DNA from: Streptomyces sp. NBC_00582
GTDB taxonomy: Bacteria; Actinomycetota; Actinomycetes; Streptomycetales; Streptomycetaceae
Length of the DNA: 64,000 nucleotides
NCBI RefSeq assembly: GCF_036345155.1
Contig: NZ_CP107772.1
Coordinates: forward strand, 9,548,001-9,612,000
Direction: 5' to 3'
Part shown: positions 37,087-46,603 of the stretch, in pieces
Numbering within the stretch: position 1 is the first letter of the stretch
Layout of the letters: every line of letters starts with the position of its first letter
Notes under the pieces: model-generated
The model's input: only the letters and a program-made list of their open reading frames with translations
Databases searched by the model: none
What the model was told of the DNA's origin: nothing
Position numbers and translations under genes: made by a program

Positions 37087-37689
37087 ATGGAGGACTCCCC
37101 CCACCGGGACACCCGGCTCGCCCTCGACCTCGCCCTGACCGTCCGCCACGACGGCGACGGCGGCATCGCCGACGACCTGGCCGACCCGTCCGGCCTCACC
37201 GCCTGGGTCCGGGCCCGCCCCGACCTCCTGCCCGGAGCCCACGCCTACCGCGCGGACACCGACGCGCTGACCGCCGTACGCGAACTGCGCACAGCCGTCC
37301 GCACCCTCTTCGCCCACGCCGTACGCCCCGGAGAGCCGAGCCCCGCCGACGCGCACCGACTCCTGCCGCTGCCCGAGGCCCTGCGCCGCCTCAACACGGC
37401 CGCCGAGCTGACCCCCACCGTCCCCGTCCTGCACTGGACCGAGGACACCGCCCCCGTCCTGGAGCGGCGCCCCGCACAGGGAGACGCCGCGATCACGGCC
37501 CTCCTGGCCCAGGCCGCCATCACCTTCCTCACCGGCCCCGACCGCCCCCGCCTGCGCGCCTGCCACGCCCCCCGCTGCGTCCGCTACTTCCTCAAGGACC
37601 ACCCCCGCCAGGAATGGTGCAAGCCGTCCTGCGGCAACAGAGCCCGGGTGGCCCGCCACGCTGAACGCCACAAAAGGACGGTGACCTGA
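37087..37689 (+). CDS. CGNR zinc-finger protein, likely regulator
   Basis: 200 residues from ATG 37087. An N-terminal ABATE domain (LALDLALTVRHDG...) and a C-terminal CGNR zinc finger CHAPRCVRYFLKDHPRQEWC, then KPSCGNRARVARH (Cx4C-N13-Cx3CGNR) are seen. Proteins of this kind are predicted DNA-binding, stress-responsive regulators that couple ligand binding in ABATE to DNA binding by CGNR. The inverted repeat overlapping its promoter may be its own operator. Confidence 0.85.
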   Translation: MEDSPHRDTRLALDLALTVRHDGDGGIADDLADPSGLTAWVRARPDLLPGAHAYRADTDALTAVRELRTAVRTLFAHAVRPGEPSPADAHRLLPLPEALRRLNTAAELTPTVPVLHWTEDTAPVLERRPAQGDAAITALLAQAAITFLTGPDRPRLRACHAPRCVRYFLKDHPRQEWCKPSCGNRARVARHAERHKRTVT

Positions 37690-37710
37690 CAACAGCGCTC
37701 GGTGCAGCCC

Positions 37711-37768
37711 ACCAGGGGCGCGGGACTGTATCCCTGTGCGGCTCCGCCGCGCGGGCGCGACCGGCCAC
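37711..37768. repeat. Streptomyces intergenic repeat-like element
   Basis: The segment has AGGGGCGCGGGACTGTATCC followed by TGTGCGGCTCCGCCGCGCGG and GCGCGACC. From recollection this closely resembles a short element scattered between genes in many Streptomyces genomes (GGGGCGCGGGGCTGTATC...GCGGCTCCGCCGCG), often just after a gene. It includes the palindrome GCGGCTCCGCCGC. Only one copy is in this window. Confidence 0.5.
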
Positions 37769-37821
37769 ACACCACCCGCACCCGAAACACGACCGTTCCC
37801 CCGGGGCCGTACCATGGCCGC

Positions 37822-38319
37822 ATGTCGTTCCTCCGCCGCCGCAGCGCCACCCCCGCCGGCCCCGATTTCGACGTTCTGGCCATGGACCCGGGCGACTGGC
37901 CCGGCAACCTCGGCGCCGGTCTGCTGCCCGCCCCCGACGGGAGCTGTCAGGGCGTCTTCCTGCGCTACGACCTGTTCGGCGGCCGAGGCCCCGCGATGAT
38001 CATCGGGAACCTCCCCGAGGGCTCCCCGGCCCGCGAGGTCGCCGAGGGCGAGGTCCCCTTCGAGGTGGCGCAGCTCCTGCTCGCGCTGGAGAACGACGAG
38101 GAGGTGACCGTCGTCGGCACCGAGGACATGCCGGTGATGCAGGGCGACAACCTGCTCATCGTGCGCCGGCTGAAGCTCTCCGAGGGCCGGATCTCCTGCG
38201 TCCAGTTCGACCGCAGCGACAACGTCCTGGTGACCATCGCCGCCTGGGACCGCCCCATCACCGACGACCTGTACGCCCTGCTGAAGCCTCTCCCGGCGGA
38301 GCTGTTCCAGCAGGGCTGA
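37822..38319 (+). CDS. Conserved hypothetical protein
   Basis: 165 residues from ATG 37822. No signal peptide, membrane helix or motif I can name; composition is that of a compact soluble protein, with FEVAQLLLALENDEEVTVVG and QGDNLLIVRRLKLSEGRISC likely strands and helices. Such proteins are conserved in Streptomyces without assigned function. It converges on the amidase gene with 4 bases between. Confidence 0.8.
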   Translation: MSFLRRRSATPAGPDFDVLAMDPGDWPGNLGAGLLPAPDGSCQGVFLRYDLFGGRGPAMIIGNLPEGSPAREVAEGEVPFEVAQLLLALENDEEVTVVGTEDMPVMQGDNLLIVRRLKLSEGRISCVQFDRSDNVLVTIAAWDRPITDDLYALLKPLPAELFQQG

Positions 38320-38323
38320 GGCG

Positions 38324-40276
38324 TCAGGACGCCGGGACGATCGTCACGTCCGCCGCGCGGACGAACGCCACCCGGTGGCCGTACTGGATCTCGTAGTACA
38401 GGTCCTTGCCCTCGACCACCCGATGCGTGCTGGGGTCGAAGGCGCCCGCGTAGAGGTACTCCCCGGGCACCCTGTCCCCGGCCACGTACCGCTGGCCCTT
38501 CGGCAGGGTGTACGGCAGCGCGGAGACCGGTTGGACCGGGACCCCCGCCGGATAGGCCGACGCCTCGGGGTAGGCGCGCCCGTACACCGGAACGCTCCCC
38601 AGGCCCGCCCGCGGTGTGATCAGCACCCCGTGGGAGGGCACCGCCGTCGGCCGGGCGGTGGGATTCCTGAACCACGCCTTGCGGCCCAGGTACCAGATGG
38701 CCGTCCAGTCGCCCCAGGTGCCCGCCACCGCGAACTGCTGGCCGGTGGAGACCCGCGAGGACAGGTCGTTCACCCCGGTCGTCGGGGTGCCGCCCAGAAC
38801 GGGGTCCTGGACCAGCGCCGACTTCTCGTCGTGGTCGGAGTACAGCCGCACCGCGCTGGAGCCGTGCGCCGCGCACCCCTTGCCCTTGCCGCCGCAGTCC
38901 ACGTACGCCGGCCGGTTCGCCGCGTAGTCCGGCCGGATCGTCACCACACCGCTGCCCGCGAGCGCCGTGGCGTCCAGGGGCTTGCCCAGCAGCTCGAAGT
39001 AGTGCCGCCAGTCCCAGTACGGGCCGGGGTCGGTGTGCATCCCCCGCACGTTCGCCGTGGTCGGGCCCGGCACGGTGTCATGGCCGAGGATGTGCTGCCG
39101 GTCCAGCGGAATGCCGTACCGCGCCGCGAGGAACGCCACCAGCCGCGCCGACGACTTGTACATCGCCTCCGTGTACCAGGAGTCCGGCTGGGCGAGGAAG
39201 CCCTCGTGCTCCAGGCCGATCGAGTTCGCGTTGACGTACCAGTTGCCCGAGTGCCAGGCCACGTCCTTCACCCGCACATGCTGGGCGATGTGGCCGTCGG
39301 TGGAGCGCAGCGAGTAGTGCCAGGACACATAGGTGGGATCCTGGATCAGGTTGATGACCCCCTCCCAGCCGCCCTCGGTGTCATGGACGACGATGTACCG
39401 GATCGGCGAGGACGCGGGCCGGTCGGCCTCGTCGTGGTTGCCGTAGTCGTCCGTGCCGAACGCCTCGTACGGCGCCGGGATCCGCTCGCAGGACACCCCC
39501 GGCGGACACTCGGTGCCCTCGGCGGACCCCTGGCGCAGACCGGCCCGGTCGAGCTGCGTGATCCGTGGATCGAGGTCCGGCTGCGCGGCCAGGGAGACCA
39601 GCTCGCCGGTGTCGATGACCCGCCGCTGACCGGAGCGCATCACCTCGAACACGTCGTTCGCGTACGCGGCGGCGGTCTCGCTGTCGTCCGCGCCCGAGAA
39701 CCGGGCCACCGCGCCGTACCAGTCGGCCGGGTCCTCGCTGGACGGCTCGCCGAGGTACTCCTGGGCGTCGGCGAGCAGGGCGGCGCCGCCCGCCACATTG
39801 GCGGCCGGGTCCGTGCGCAGCTTCGCGGTGCTCAGACCCGTCAGCTCCGCGGCCCGCGGGAGGGTCCGCAGCCGGGCCGGGATCTCGTCCACGGCCGGCA
39901 GCCGCACCCGGGGATGCCGGGCCCGGCGGGCGGAGTCGCCCCGGGCGTCCTCCGTGCCCTCGCTGTGGTGAGGGACGGTGGCCAGGGCGGTACGGGCGTC
40001 CGTGAGGTGCATCGGACCGTAGCCGCCGGTCACACTCGGCGCCCCGGCGTGGGTGTCCCAGCGGGACTGGAGGTAGGAGACGCCCAGCAGCACGCTCTGC
40101 GGCACGTGGTAGCGGGCGGCCGCCGAGGCGAACGCCCGCTGCAGACCGTTCGCCCCGGTCCCGGCGGCGGAGGGCGCCGCGCCAAGCAGCGGCAGCAGCA
40201 GAGCCGCCGAGGCGACGGCGCCGGCGGCTCTTCGGACGGGAAGGGGTGGTCGGGGGTGGGTGACGGGTCGTGGCAA
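38324..40276 (-). CDS. Secreted N-acetylmuramoyl-L-alanine amidase
   Basis: 650 residues from ATG 40276. A signal peptide with RRAAGAVASAALLLPLLGAA and an Ala-x-Ala cleavage region is clear. Residues ~45-200 look like a lytic-transglycosylase-related helical region (HVPQSVLLGVSYLQSRWDTH). The amidase_2/PGRP catalytic domain covers about 290-440, with zinc ligands in IVVHDTEGG, SIGLEHEGF and ILGHDTVPG, then DPGPYWDW. The C-terminal ~200 residues include an SH3-like region (QFAVAGTWGDWTAIWYLGRK) that might hold the cell wall. It cuts the amide between MurNAc and the stem peptide, in wall turnover or spore germination. Confidence 0.9.
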   Translation of the reverse strand: MPRPVTHPRPPLPVRRAAGAVASAALLLPLLGAAPSAAGTGANGLQRAFASAAARYHVPQSVLLGVSYLQSRWDTHAGAPSVTGGYGPMHLTDARTALATVPHHSEGTEDARGDSARRARHPRVRLPAVDEIPARLRTLPRAAELTGLSTAKLRTDPAANVAGGAALLADAQEYLGEPSSEDPADWYGAVARFSGADDSETAAAYANDVFEVMRSGQRRVIDTGELVSLAAQPDLDPRITQLDRAGLRQGSAEGTECPPGVSCERIPAPYEAFGTDDYGNHDEADRPASSPIRYIVVHDTEGGWEGVINLIQDPTYVSWHYSLRSTDGHIAQHVRVKDVAWHSGNWYVNANSIGLEHEGFLAQPDSWYTEAMYKSSARLVAFLAARYGIPLDRQHILGHDTVPGPTTANVRGMHTDPGPYWDWRHYFELLGKPLDATALAGSGVVTIRPDYAANRPAYVDCGGKGKGCAAHGSSAVRLYSDHDEKSALVQDPVLGGTPTTGVNDLSSRVSTGQQFAVAGTWGDWTAIWYLGRKAWFRNPTARPTAVPSHGVLITPRAGLGSVPVYGRAYPEASAYPAGVPVQPVSALPYTLPKGQRYVAGDRVPGEYLYAGAFDPSTHRVVEGKDLYYEIQYGHRVAFVRAADVTIVPAS

Positions 40277-40349
40277 AGTGGCCTCCTCGGTCTGCCGATC
40301 ACCCGCCCATCATGACCACATAAGGGACATGTGCCGCGGTGCGACGCAC

Positions 40350-40393
40350 GAAGGCCCGCGGTGCGCCGCCGTTCTGGCGCACCGCGGGCCTTC
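40350..40393 (-). terminator. Strong hairpin terminator after the phosphotransferase gene
   Basis: A perfect 18-bp stem (GAAGGCCCGCGGTGCGCC pairing with GGCGCACCGCGGGCCTTC) with an 8-base loop. It lies 7 bases after the minus-strand stop at 40400. It could also insulate the amidase gene. Confidence 0.85.
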
Positions 40394-40399
40394 GCCCCC

Positions 40400-41539
40400 T
40401 CAGCGAGTGCCGACCGCCGCGCGCACCGCCCGGCGGGCGAGCTGGCAGTCGTCGTGCAGCCGCCGCAGCAGCAGCCGCTGTTCCTCGCCGGACGGCGCGG
40501 CACCCGGGTGGGCCGCCCCGGGGGCCGTAGGGGCCGCGTCGTGCATCGAGCGCTGCACGGCGGTCTCGTAGGTGCGGATCTCCCGGGTCAGCACCAGCAT
40601 CAGGTTCACCAGGAAGGCGTCCCGCGAGGCCGGTCCCTCCGACTGGGCGATCTGGCTGATCTGACGGCGCGCCACGGGGGCGTCACCGAGGACCGACCAC
40701 AGTGTCGCCAGGTCGTAGCCCGGCAGGTACCAGCCCGCGTGCTCCCAGTCCACCAGCACTGGACCGGCCGGTGAGACGAGGATGTTCGACAGGAGGGCGT
40801 CGCCGTGGCAGAACTGGCCCATGCCCTGCCGGCCCGCGGAGGCCGCGATGCCGTGCAGCAGCTTCTGGAGGTCGCCCAGGTCCCGGTCGGTGAGCAGACC
40901 CAGCTCGTGGTACCGGGCGATCCGGGCCGCGTAGTCCAGCGGCGCGTCGAAGGTGCCCGCCGGCGGCCGCCAGGCGTTCAGCCGGCAGATCGCGCCGAGC
41001 GCCGCCCTGATGTCCGCCCGCGGCGGGGTCTCGGTCGGGTGCCGCTGGAGGGCCGCCACCCGTCCGGCCATCCGCTCGATCACCAGGGTGCAGTTGTCCG
41101 GGTCCGCCGCGATCAGTCTCGGCACCCGCACCGGGGGGCGCTGCCGGACGAACGTGCGGTACGCCGCTATTTCGTGCCGGATCCGCTCGGCCCAGACGGG
41201 CGAGTGGTCCAGTAAACACTTCGCGACGGCCGTGCTGCGTCCGGTCGTGCCGACCAGGAGCACCGAGCGTCCGCTGCGGCGCAGCACCTGCACCGGGGCG
41301 AACTCCGGACAGATCCGGTGGACCGAGGCGATCGCGGTGCGCAACTGCGCGCCCTGGGGGCCCGACAGGTCGAGCCGGCCGCTGAGCGGCTGGGCGCCGA
41401 GTCCCGCGGGACGGCGGACACCGCCCGCGCCGAGCACGGGCGCCGCCGTCCGCTGGGGGGCGAGGTAGGGGCCGCCGCCGCCCGGGCGGGGGTGCAGCGA
41501 CCGGGGAGGGGCGGACACGGAGGACGATGCTGCGTACAT
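40400..41539 (-). CDS. Aminoglycoside phosphotransferase-family protein
   Basis: 379 residues from ATG 41539 (MYAASSSVS). About 70 residues of low-complexity, Pro-rich N-terminus precede a kinase-like domain: [20 protein letters not shown] (Lys and Glu region), [10 protein letters not shown], the catalytic loop [13 protein letters not shown] with Asp and Asn, and [20 protein letters not shown] with the Mg-binding Asp. The family phosphorylates small molecules such as aminoglycosides or choline-like compounds; in this case resistance should not be assumed. The start has no clear ribosome binding site. It is divergent from the NsdA-like regulator across 231 bases, where ACCCTGGCGA is directly repeated at about 41691-41711. 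Confidence 0.8.
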   Translation of the reverse strand: MYAASSSVSAPPRSLHPRPGGGGPYLAPQRTAAPVLGAGGVRRPAGLGAQPLSGRLDLSGPQGAQLRTAIASVHRICPEFAPVQVLRRSGRSVLLVGTTGRSTAVAKCLLDHSPVWAERIRHEIAAYRTFVRQRPPVRVPRLIAADPDNCTLVIERMAGRVAALQRHPTETPPRADIRAALGAICRLNAWRPPAGTFDAPLDYAARIARYHELGLLTDRDLGDLQKLLHGIAASAGRQGMGQFCHGDALLSNILVSPAGPVLVDWEHAGWYLPGYDLATLWSVLGDAPVARRQISQIAQSEGPASRDAFLVNLMLVLTREIRTYETAVQRSMHDAAPTAPGAAHPGAAPSGEEQRLLLRRLHDDCQLARRAVRAAVGTR

Positions 41540-41770
41540 GGGCGGAACAGATCCCTTCGTGTGCCTGCGAGTCAAAGCGCTGCCCCGACCGATCACCCGG
41601 GTGCACCCTGGGGAATGTCCCTCGGCGACCGGGTCGGGGTGGCGCGTTCCTACCTGACACCCGTCGCCCAGTGGCACACCATCTGGCGGACCCTGGCGAA
41701 CCCTGGCGAATAGTCGCCCGGCAACTTTCACCGGGCTACTGTCAACTCAGCCGAGAACCTGGGGGCTTAC

Positions 41771-43273
41771 GTGAGCGGACAACCCAACACCCGCCTTGCG
41801 GACCTGTTCGGCCTGGCCGGCTGGTCCAAGGGTGAACTCGCGAGGCTGGTCAACCGGCAGGCGGCGGCCATGGGCCACCCCCAGCTGTCGACCGACACCT
41901 CCCGGGTGCGGCGGTGGATCGACATGGGAGAGATCCCGCGCGATCCGGTGCCGCGGGTGCTGGCGGCCCTGTTCACCGAGCGTCTCGGCCGTGTCGTGAC
42001 CATCGAGGACCTCGGTCTGGTCCGGCACGGGCGTACGGGGAAACGGCCGGGCGGCGGGAGCGTGGAGCATCCCGACGGCGTGCCGTGGGCGCCCGAACGG
42101 ACTGCCGCGGTCCTCACCGAATTCACGGGAATGGACCTCATGCTCAACCGACGCGGCTTGGTGGGCGCGGGTGCCGCGCTCGCCGCGGGATCAGCACTCA
42201 GCAGCGCCATGTACGAATGGCTGCACACCGACCCCACCCTCTCCGCCGACGCTCCCGTCCTCGACAACCCCCTCCTCCCGCACGCCGACCCCGCTGGGTT
42301 CGACCGCTATGAGGCCGCCCCCATCGGGACGGAGGAGATCGAGGAACTGGAGCGCTCGGTCGAGGTGTTCCGAGCCTGGGACGCGGCCCGCGGAGGCGGG
42401 CTGCAGCGCAAGGCCGTCGTGGGACAGCTCAACGAGGTGGGCGGCATGCTCGCCTACCACCACCCTGCCCATCTCCAGCGGCGCCTGTGGGGCGTCGCTG
42501 CCAACCTCGCCGTCCTCGCCGGCTGGATGTCGCACGACGTCGGCCTCGAACCCACCGCCCAGAAGTACTTCGTCATCGCCGCCCATGCCGCGCGGGAGGG
42601 CGGCGACCGGCCCCGGGCGGGGGAGGCGCTCTCCCGCGCGGCCCGTCAGATGGTCCATCTCGGCCGGCCCGACGAAGCCCTGGACCTGATGAAGCTGGCC
42701 CAGTCCGGGTCCGGCAGCCAGGTGCTGCCGCGCACCCGGGCGATGTTCCACACCATCGAGGCCTGGGCGCAGGCGTCGATGGGCAAGGGGCAGGCCATGC
42801 GCCGCACGCTCGGCCAGGCGGAGGACCTGTTCGTCTCCGACCGGGCCGACGCGGAACCGCCGTCCTGGATGCAGACCTTCAAGGACGAGGATCTGTACGG
42901 CATGCAGGCCCTGGCCTATCGCACCCTGGCCGAGTTCGAGCCGCAGGCGGCCGTCCACGCCCAGTACTACGCGGAGAAGGCGCTGGCGCTCCGGGTCGAC
43001 GGACGGGAGCGGTCGAAGATCTTCGACCATCTCTCCATGGCATCGGCCTGCTTCATCGCGGACGACCCCGAACAGGCGGACCGCTACGCCCGGCTCGCCC
43101 TGATGTCGATGGGGTCGAACTCCTCCCGCCGCACCTGGGACCGGCTGCGCGAGATGTACCGGCTCACCGCGGAGTACGCCAGCTACCCGAGCATCAGCGA
43201 ACTGCGTGAACAGATCAGGCAGGCGCTGCCGAGGCCGAGGGGAGGGCGGGGTGGCAACACCGCCCAGGCGTGA
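41771..43273 (+). CDS. NsdA/NsdB-type developmental regulator
   Basis: 500 residues from GTG 41771. The N-terminal ~85 residues are helix-turn-helix-like (LADLFGLAGWSKGELARLVN, RVRRWIDMGEIPRDPVPRVL). The remainder is helical, TPR-like repeat sequence (GEALSRAARQMVHLGRPDEA; QADRYARLALMSMGSNSS). Length and pattern match NsdA-family proteins of Streptomyces, which hold back sporulation and antibiotic production in S. coelicolor. A short hydrophobic stretch (LVGAGAALAAGSALSSAM) lies near residue 140, as in other members. Whether this is NsdA itself or a paralogue is unclear. Confidence 0.82.
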   Translation: MSGQPNTRLADLFGLAGWSKGELARLVNRQAAAMGHPQLSTDTSRVRRWIDMGEIPRDPVPRVLAALFTERLGRVVTIEDLGLVRHGRTGKRPGGGSVEHPDGVPWAPERTAAVLTEFTGMDLMLNRRGLVGAGAALAAGSALSSAMYEWLHTDPTLSADAPVLDNPLLPHADPAGFDRYEAAPIGTEEIEELERSVEVFRAWDAARGGGLQRKAVVGQLNEVGGMLAYHHPAHLQRRLWGVAANLAVLAGWMSHDVGLEPTAQKYFVIAAHAAREGGDRPRAGEALSRAARQMVHLGRPDEALDLMKLAQSGSGSQVLPRTRAMFHTIEAWAQASMGKGQAMRRTLGQAEDLFVSDRADAEPPSWMQTFKDEDLYGMQALAYRTLAEFEPQAAVHAQYYAEKALALRVDGRERSKIFDHLSMASACFIADDPEQADRYARLALMSMGSNSSRRTWDRLREMYRLTAEYASYPSISELREQIRQALPRPRGGRGGNTAQA

Positions 43274-43335
43274 GTGAGTTGGCGGCCGGCCGAAGACGTC
43301 CGGACCGAACAGTCAGTTAAACGGAACCACGTTGA

Positions 43336-44712
43336 TCACCGGGTGACGCGGGCGACGAGCACACAGGCGTCGTCGTCGCGCCCACTCTCGCCGAACTCCT
43401 CCATGACCGTCCGCAGGCAGTCCTGTGCGGTGCGCGCCTCGTGGAAGCGGGGGGCGAGGTCCAGGAGTCGGTGTGTCCTGTCGCCGGGCACCAGTCCGGT
43501 GGTGTGCAGCAGAAGCAGGTCGCCCGCTTCGAGGGTCGCCTCGGCCTGTCCGTAGGCGGCGCCCGAGGTGGCGCCCAGGAGGACTCCGTCGGGTGCGTCG
43601 AGTCGGCGCCCCGTCCCGTCGCGGAACAGCAGCGGGGTGGGGTGTCCGGCCTGCGCCCAGGTGAGGGTGCGGGTGTCGGGCCGGTAGCGGCAGCACAGGG
43701 CGCCGGCCAGGGCCGGCTGGACGGTGGCGTCGAGTAACTGGTTGAGCCAGGTCATGAGCTGGGCGGGTCCGGCGCCGGCCATGGCCATCCCGCGCAGCGC
43801 GCCCAGCAGCATCGCGGTGTCCGCGGTGACGGCCGGGCCGTGGCCGGTGAGGTCGCCGACGCTCAACAGCGCCTGCCCGTCGGGGAGTTCGAGGGCGTCG
43901 TACCAGTCCCCGCCGAGGAGCGAGCCGGTCGCGGCGGGCACCTGGCGGACGGCGAGGTCGAGGGTTCCGGGGCCCCGGTGCGGGAGCCGCAGCGGGCCGC
44001 GCCCGTTCGGGAGGACGGCCTCCCGCAACTCGGCCGCGAACCGGTGTTCGCTCCGCGCCCGCTGCCGGTGCAGCGAGTCACGGGTGTCGCGCACCTCGGT
44101 CTGGCTCCGGCGCAGTGCGCTGACGTCGCGCAGCACGGCCCACATCGAGGCGGTGCCGCCGTCGGCGTCGAGCACGGGCTCGCCCATCATGTGCAGGGTC
44201 CGCACCTCGCCGTCCGGGCGGACCACGCGGAACTCGCCGTCGATGGGCCGGGCGTCCACCAGGCAGTCCGTGACCATCGCGGTGAGTCGCGGCCGGTCCT
44301 CGTCGAGGACGAGGGAGGGCAGTTCGTCGAGGGTGAGCGCGGGGGTGGCCGGGTCGCGGCCGAGGATGCCGTAGAGCTCCTCGGACCAGACGGCGTCGTC
44401 CGCGAGCAGGTTCCACTCGGCGCTGCCGACCCGGCTGAGCAGGGAGTCCCGGGGTGCGGCGGGGGGCGCCGGCGGGGACCCGTCCCGGAGCTGGGCCAGG
44501 TGGGCGTCGAGGTCCTCGAGCTGATGCAGCGCCAGGTCGTACAGCGCCCGCTGCCAACGGCCCTGCGGATCCCCGGTGTCGATCCCCTGGGTGTCCCGTC
44601 GTACGGCGTCCACGTCGCCCTTGAGCCGTCGTGTCTGCGAGATCAGCGCGTCGACCGAGCCGCGTCCCGGCGGCTGGGCGGCGGGACGGTCCGCAGACAG
44701 ATGGGACGGCAT
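43336..44712 (-). CDS. PAS-SpoIIE serine phosphatase
   Basis: 458 residues from ATG 44712 (MPSHLSADRP). The open frame upstream has no protein-like sequence. An N-terminal coiled region (~20-70, ALYDLALHQLEDLDAHLAQL) is followed by a PAS domain (SRVGSAEWNLLADDAVWSEE, FRVVRPDGEVRTLHMMGEPV), a linker coil and a PP2C/SpoIIE domain with metal-binding Asp residues (LLGGDWYDALEL, GDLTGHGPAVTADTAMLLGA, LLHTTGLVPG, RDDDACVLVARV). One metal-binding Asp of the LLYTDGL motif appears as Thr in LLHTTGL. Unlike the protein at 2106-4061 it has no C-terminal kinase domain. Probably regulates an anti-sigma cascade. Confidence 0.86.
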   Translation of the reverse strand: MPSHLSADRPAAQPPGRGSVDALISQTRRLKGDVDAVRRDTQGIDTGDPQGRWQRALYDLALHQLEDLDAHLAQLRDGSPPAPPAAPRDSLLSRVGSAEWNLLADDAVWSEELYGILGRDPATPALTLDELPSLVLDEDRPRLTAMVTDCLVDARPIDGEFRVVRPDGEVRTLHMMGEPVLDADGGTASMWAVLRDVSALRRSQTEVRDTRDSLHRQRARSEHRFAAELREAVLPNGRGPLRLPHRGPGTLDLAVRQVPAATGSLLGGDWYDALELPDGQALLSVGDLTGHGPAVTADTAMLLGALRGMAMAGAGPAQLMTWLNQLLDATVQPALAGALCCRYRPDTRTLTWAQAGHPTPLLFRDGTGRRLDAPDGVLLGATSGAAYGQAEATLEAGDLLLLHTTGLVPGDRTHRLLDLAPRFHEARTAQDCLRTVMEEFGESGRDDDACVLVARVTR

Positions 44713-45061
44713 GACGCACTCCGATGCGGGGACGGTACGACGAACGGGGACGGAAGGGCCGTTACGACTGTTGCACAGCCCGCGACGCCGTGTAAGGGAT
44801 TTGGCAACACACGATTCGGTGGTGTCTCTGGCATATGCCTCCGTCCCCAAGGCGGGCTCGCGGGGGTGCTGGTCCTGTGCCGGAAGAGGGCTCAAGTCGT
44901 AGGTGACCTACGTGACTTGAGGGACTGGAGGGGGGTACGGGGAGACCTTCAGGCGCATGTTCGACGGTCGTTTGTTCAGGAAAGATATGCCGTGACGCAG
45001 ATCACATCAAGTAGCACCCGCTTTCGCGTAATGCATACGGCACCTCCGGGGTCCTACAAGC
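44713..45061. other. Divergent promoter region of the phosphatase and ssgA-like genes
   Basis: 349 bases with no gene. It holds TTGCACAG (~44774) as a possible -35 and a long palindrome at 44891-44921, given separately. GATATGCCG near 44985-44993 may hold a -10 of the ssgA-like gene. Confidence 0.5.
44891..44921. promoter_or_regulatory. Long interrupted palindrome between the phosphatase and ssgA-like genes
   Basis: Outer arms CTCAAGTC (44891-44898) and GACTTGAG (44914-44921) and inner arms GTAGGT and ACCTAC pair perfectly, with two extra bases on one side. It sits about 140 bases before the ssgA-like start and 180 before the phosphatase start. It may be an operator or a hairpin in a leader. 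Confidence 0.5.
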
Positions 45062-45475
45062 ATGGACATCACCCTGGAACAGCCCGTCCGCGCGCGCCTG
45101 ATCACCGCCGAGGACGAGGAACTGCCGGTCGCCGCGACGCTCCGCTACGCCTCCGACGACCCGTTCGCCGTGCACGTCGACTTCCCGGCGGAGGTCTCCC
45201 TCGCCGAAGAGGCCGCCACCTGGACCTTCGGCCGCACCCTCCTGGAGGAGGGGCTGCGAGGCCCCGCCGGCACCGGCGACGTGCACCTGTGGCCCTGCGG
45301 CCCGGCCCGCACCGTGGTGGAGCTTCACTCACCGTTCGGCATGGCCCTGCTCCAGTTCGACACCTTCGCCCTGCGCCGCTTCCTGCTGCGCAGCTACGCC
45401 GTGGTCCCGGCCGGACGGGAGGACGTCGGGGCCGCCGTCGACGAGGGTCTGCAGGCCCTGCTCGGCAATGTCTGA
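45062..45475 (+). CDS. SsgA-like sporulation/cell-division regulator (SALP)
   Basis: 137 residues from ATG 45062. The whole length matches the SsgA-like family: LPVAATLRYASDDPFAVHVD, WTFGRTLLEEGLRGPAGTGD, VHLWPC and VVELHSPFGMALLQFDTFAL. SALPs occur only in morphologically complex actinomycetes and guide septation, wall remodelling and spore maturation. No SsgR-like regulator is adjacent. Which paralogue it is cannot be told. The upstream palindrome could take part in its developmental control. Confidence 0.9.
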   Translation: MDITLEQPVRARLITAEDEELPVAATLRYASDDPFAVHVDFPAEVSLAEEAATWTFGRTLLEEGLRGPAGTGDVHLWPCGPARTVVELHSPFGMALLQFDTFALRRFLLRSYAVVPAGREDVGAAVDEGLQALLGNV

Positions 45476-45487
45476 CGCGGGGCGGTC

Positions 45488-46513
45488 TCAGTCCTCGTGC
45501 CCGGCGTACAGGTCCGGGCGCCCGGCGAGGGCGACCTCGACGCGCTCACCGCTGTCCAATGCCCGGACCCCGGCCTCCGCGACGGCGGAGGCCGCGTAGC
45601 CGTCCCAGGCGGTCGGGCCGGTGACCCGCCCCCGGCGGGCCGCCTCGACCCAGGTCTGCACCTCACGGTCGTAGGCCGCCACGAAACGGACCAGATAGTC
45701 CTGCGGCACCCCGGTCGCCGCCTCGCCGCGCGCCGTCACCAGCATCCCGTGGTCGTCGCCGATGCGCGCGCTGCCCGCCTCGCACACGGCCTCGCAGCGC
45801 ACCTGGTAGCCGAACCCGCAGTTGACGAAGACCTCCACGTCGACGAGCGCGCCCCCGTCGTTCTCGAACACCACGAACTGCGGGTCGAGCAGTCCCCCCG
45901 GAGCGCCCGACGAGGGGCGCGGCCGCAGCACGGTGACCGCGGTCAGCTCCTGGCCGAGCAGCCAGCGGGCCGCGTCGATCTCGTGCGAGACCGAACTGTC
46001 GATCAGCATCGCGCTGGTGAAGTCCGGCGGAGAGGAGACGTTGCGGTGCACGCAGTGCAGCATCAGGGGCCGCCCCAGCCGCCCGTCGTCCAGCACCGCC
46101 TTGAGCCGGCGGTACTCGGCGTCGTGGCGCCGCATGAACCCGACCTGGGTGAGCCGCCTGCCGAGCCGGGCCTCCGCCTCGACGATCCGCAGGGCCCCCG
46201 CCGAGTCCGGCACCATCGGCTTCTCGCACAGCACCGGGAGTCCCCGGGCGAGCGCCGCCATCAGGGCCTCCTCGTGTGCCGGACCGGGCGAGGCGATCAG
46301 TACCGCCTGCACTCCGGGGGCGTCCAGCGCGGCCTCCGTCTCCGTGTGGACGACGACCCCGTCGATCCCGGCGACGGCGTCCTTCGCGCGCTCCGCGTCG
46401 AGATCGGCCACGGCGGCGACCCTGGCTCCGCTCACCACGCGGTCGAGGCGCCGTATGTGGTCCGCCCCCATGTGTCCGGCCCCCAGAACCGCCACGCCCA
46501 GCAGGTCACCCAC
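45488..46513 (-). CDS. Gfo/Idh/MocA-family dehydrogenase, inositol-dehydrogenase-like
   Basis: 341 residues from ATG 46513. The Rossmann motif [20 protein letters not shown], the EKPM motif in [14 protein letters not shown] with the catalytic Lys, and [20 protein letters not shown] with the His of the active site are present. Members oxidise sugars or cyclitols with NAD(P). The closest described type is inositol 2-dehydrogenase. It is preceded by the convergent ssgA-like gene (12-base gap). Confidence 0.87.
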   Translation of the reverse strand: MGDLLGVAVLGAGHMGADHIRRLDRVVSGARVAAVADLDAERAKDAVAGIDGVVVHTETEAALDAPGVQAVLIASPGPAHEEALMAALARGLPVLCEKPMVPDSAGALRIVEAEARLGRRLTQVGFMRRHDAEYRRLKAVLDDGRLGRPLMLHCVHRNVSSPPDFTSAMLIDSSVSHEIDAARWLLGQELTAVTVLRPRPSSGAPGGLLDPQFVVFENDGGALVDVEVFVNCGFGYQVRCEAVCEAGSARIGDDHGMLVTARGEAATGVPQDYLVRFVAAYDREVQTWVEAARRGRVTGPTAWDGYAASAVAEAGVRALDSGERVEVALAGRPDLYAGHED

Positions 46514-46603
46514 GTGCGCTCCCCCTCCCGGCCGACGATCACGTCGTAGCGTACGCGGGCCGGGAGGAGGGACGGCGGGGCGGGGACTCGGCCGGGGCCG
46601 AGC

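Noticed and set aside
41691..41711. Short tandem repeat ACCCTGGCGA as a CRISPR or replication feature
   Set aside because: Only two copies, no spacer structure, in a promoter region.
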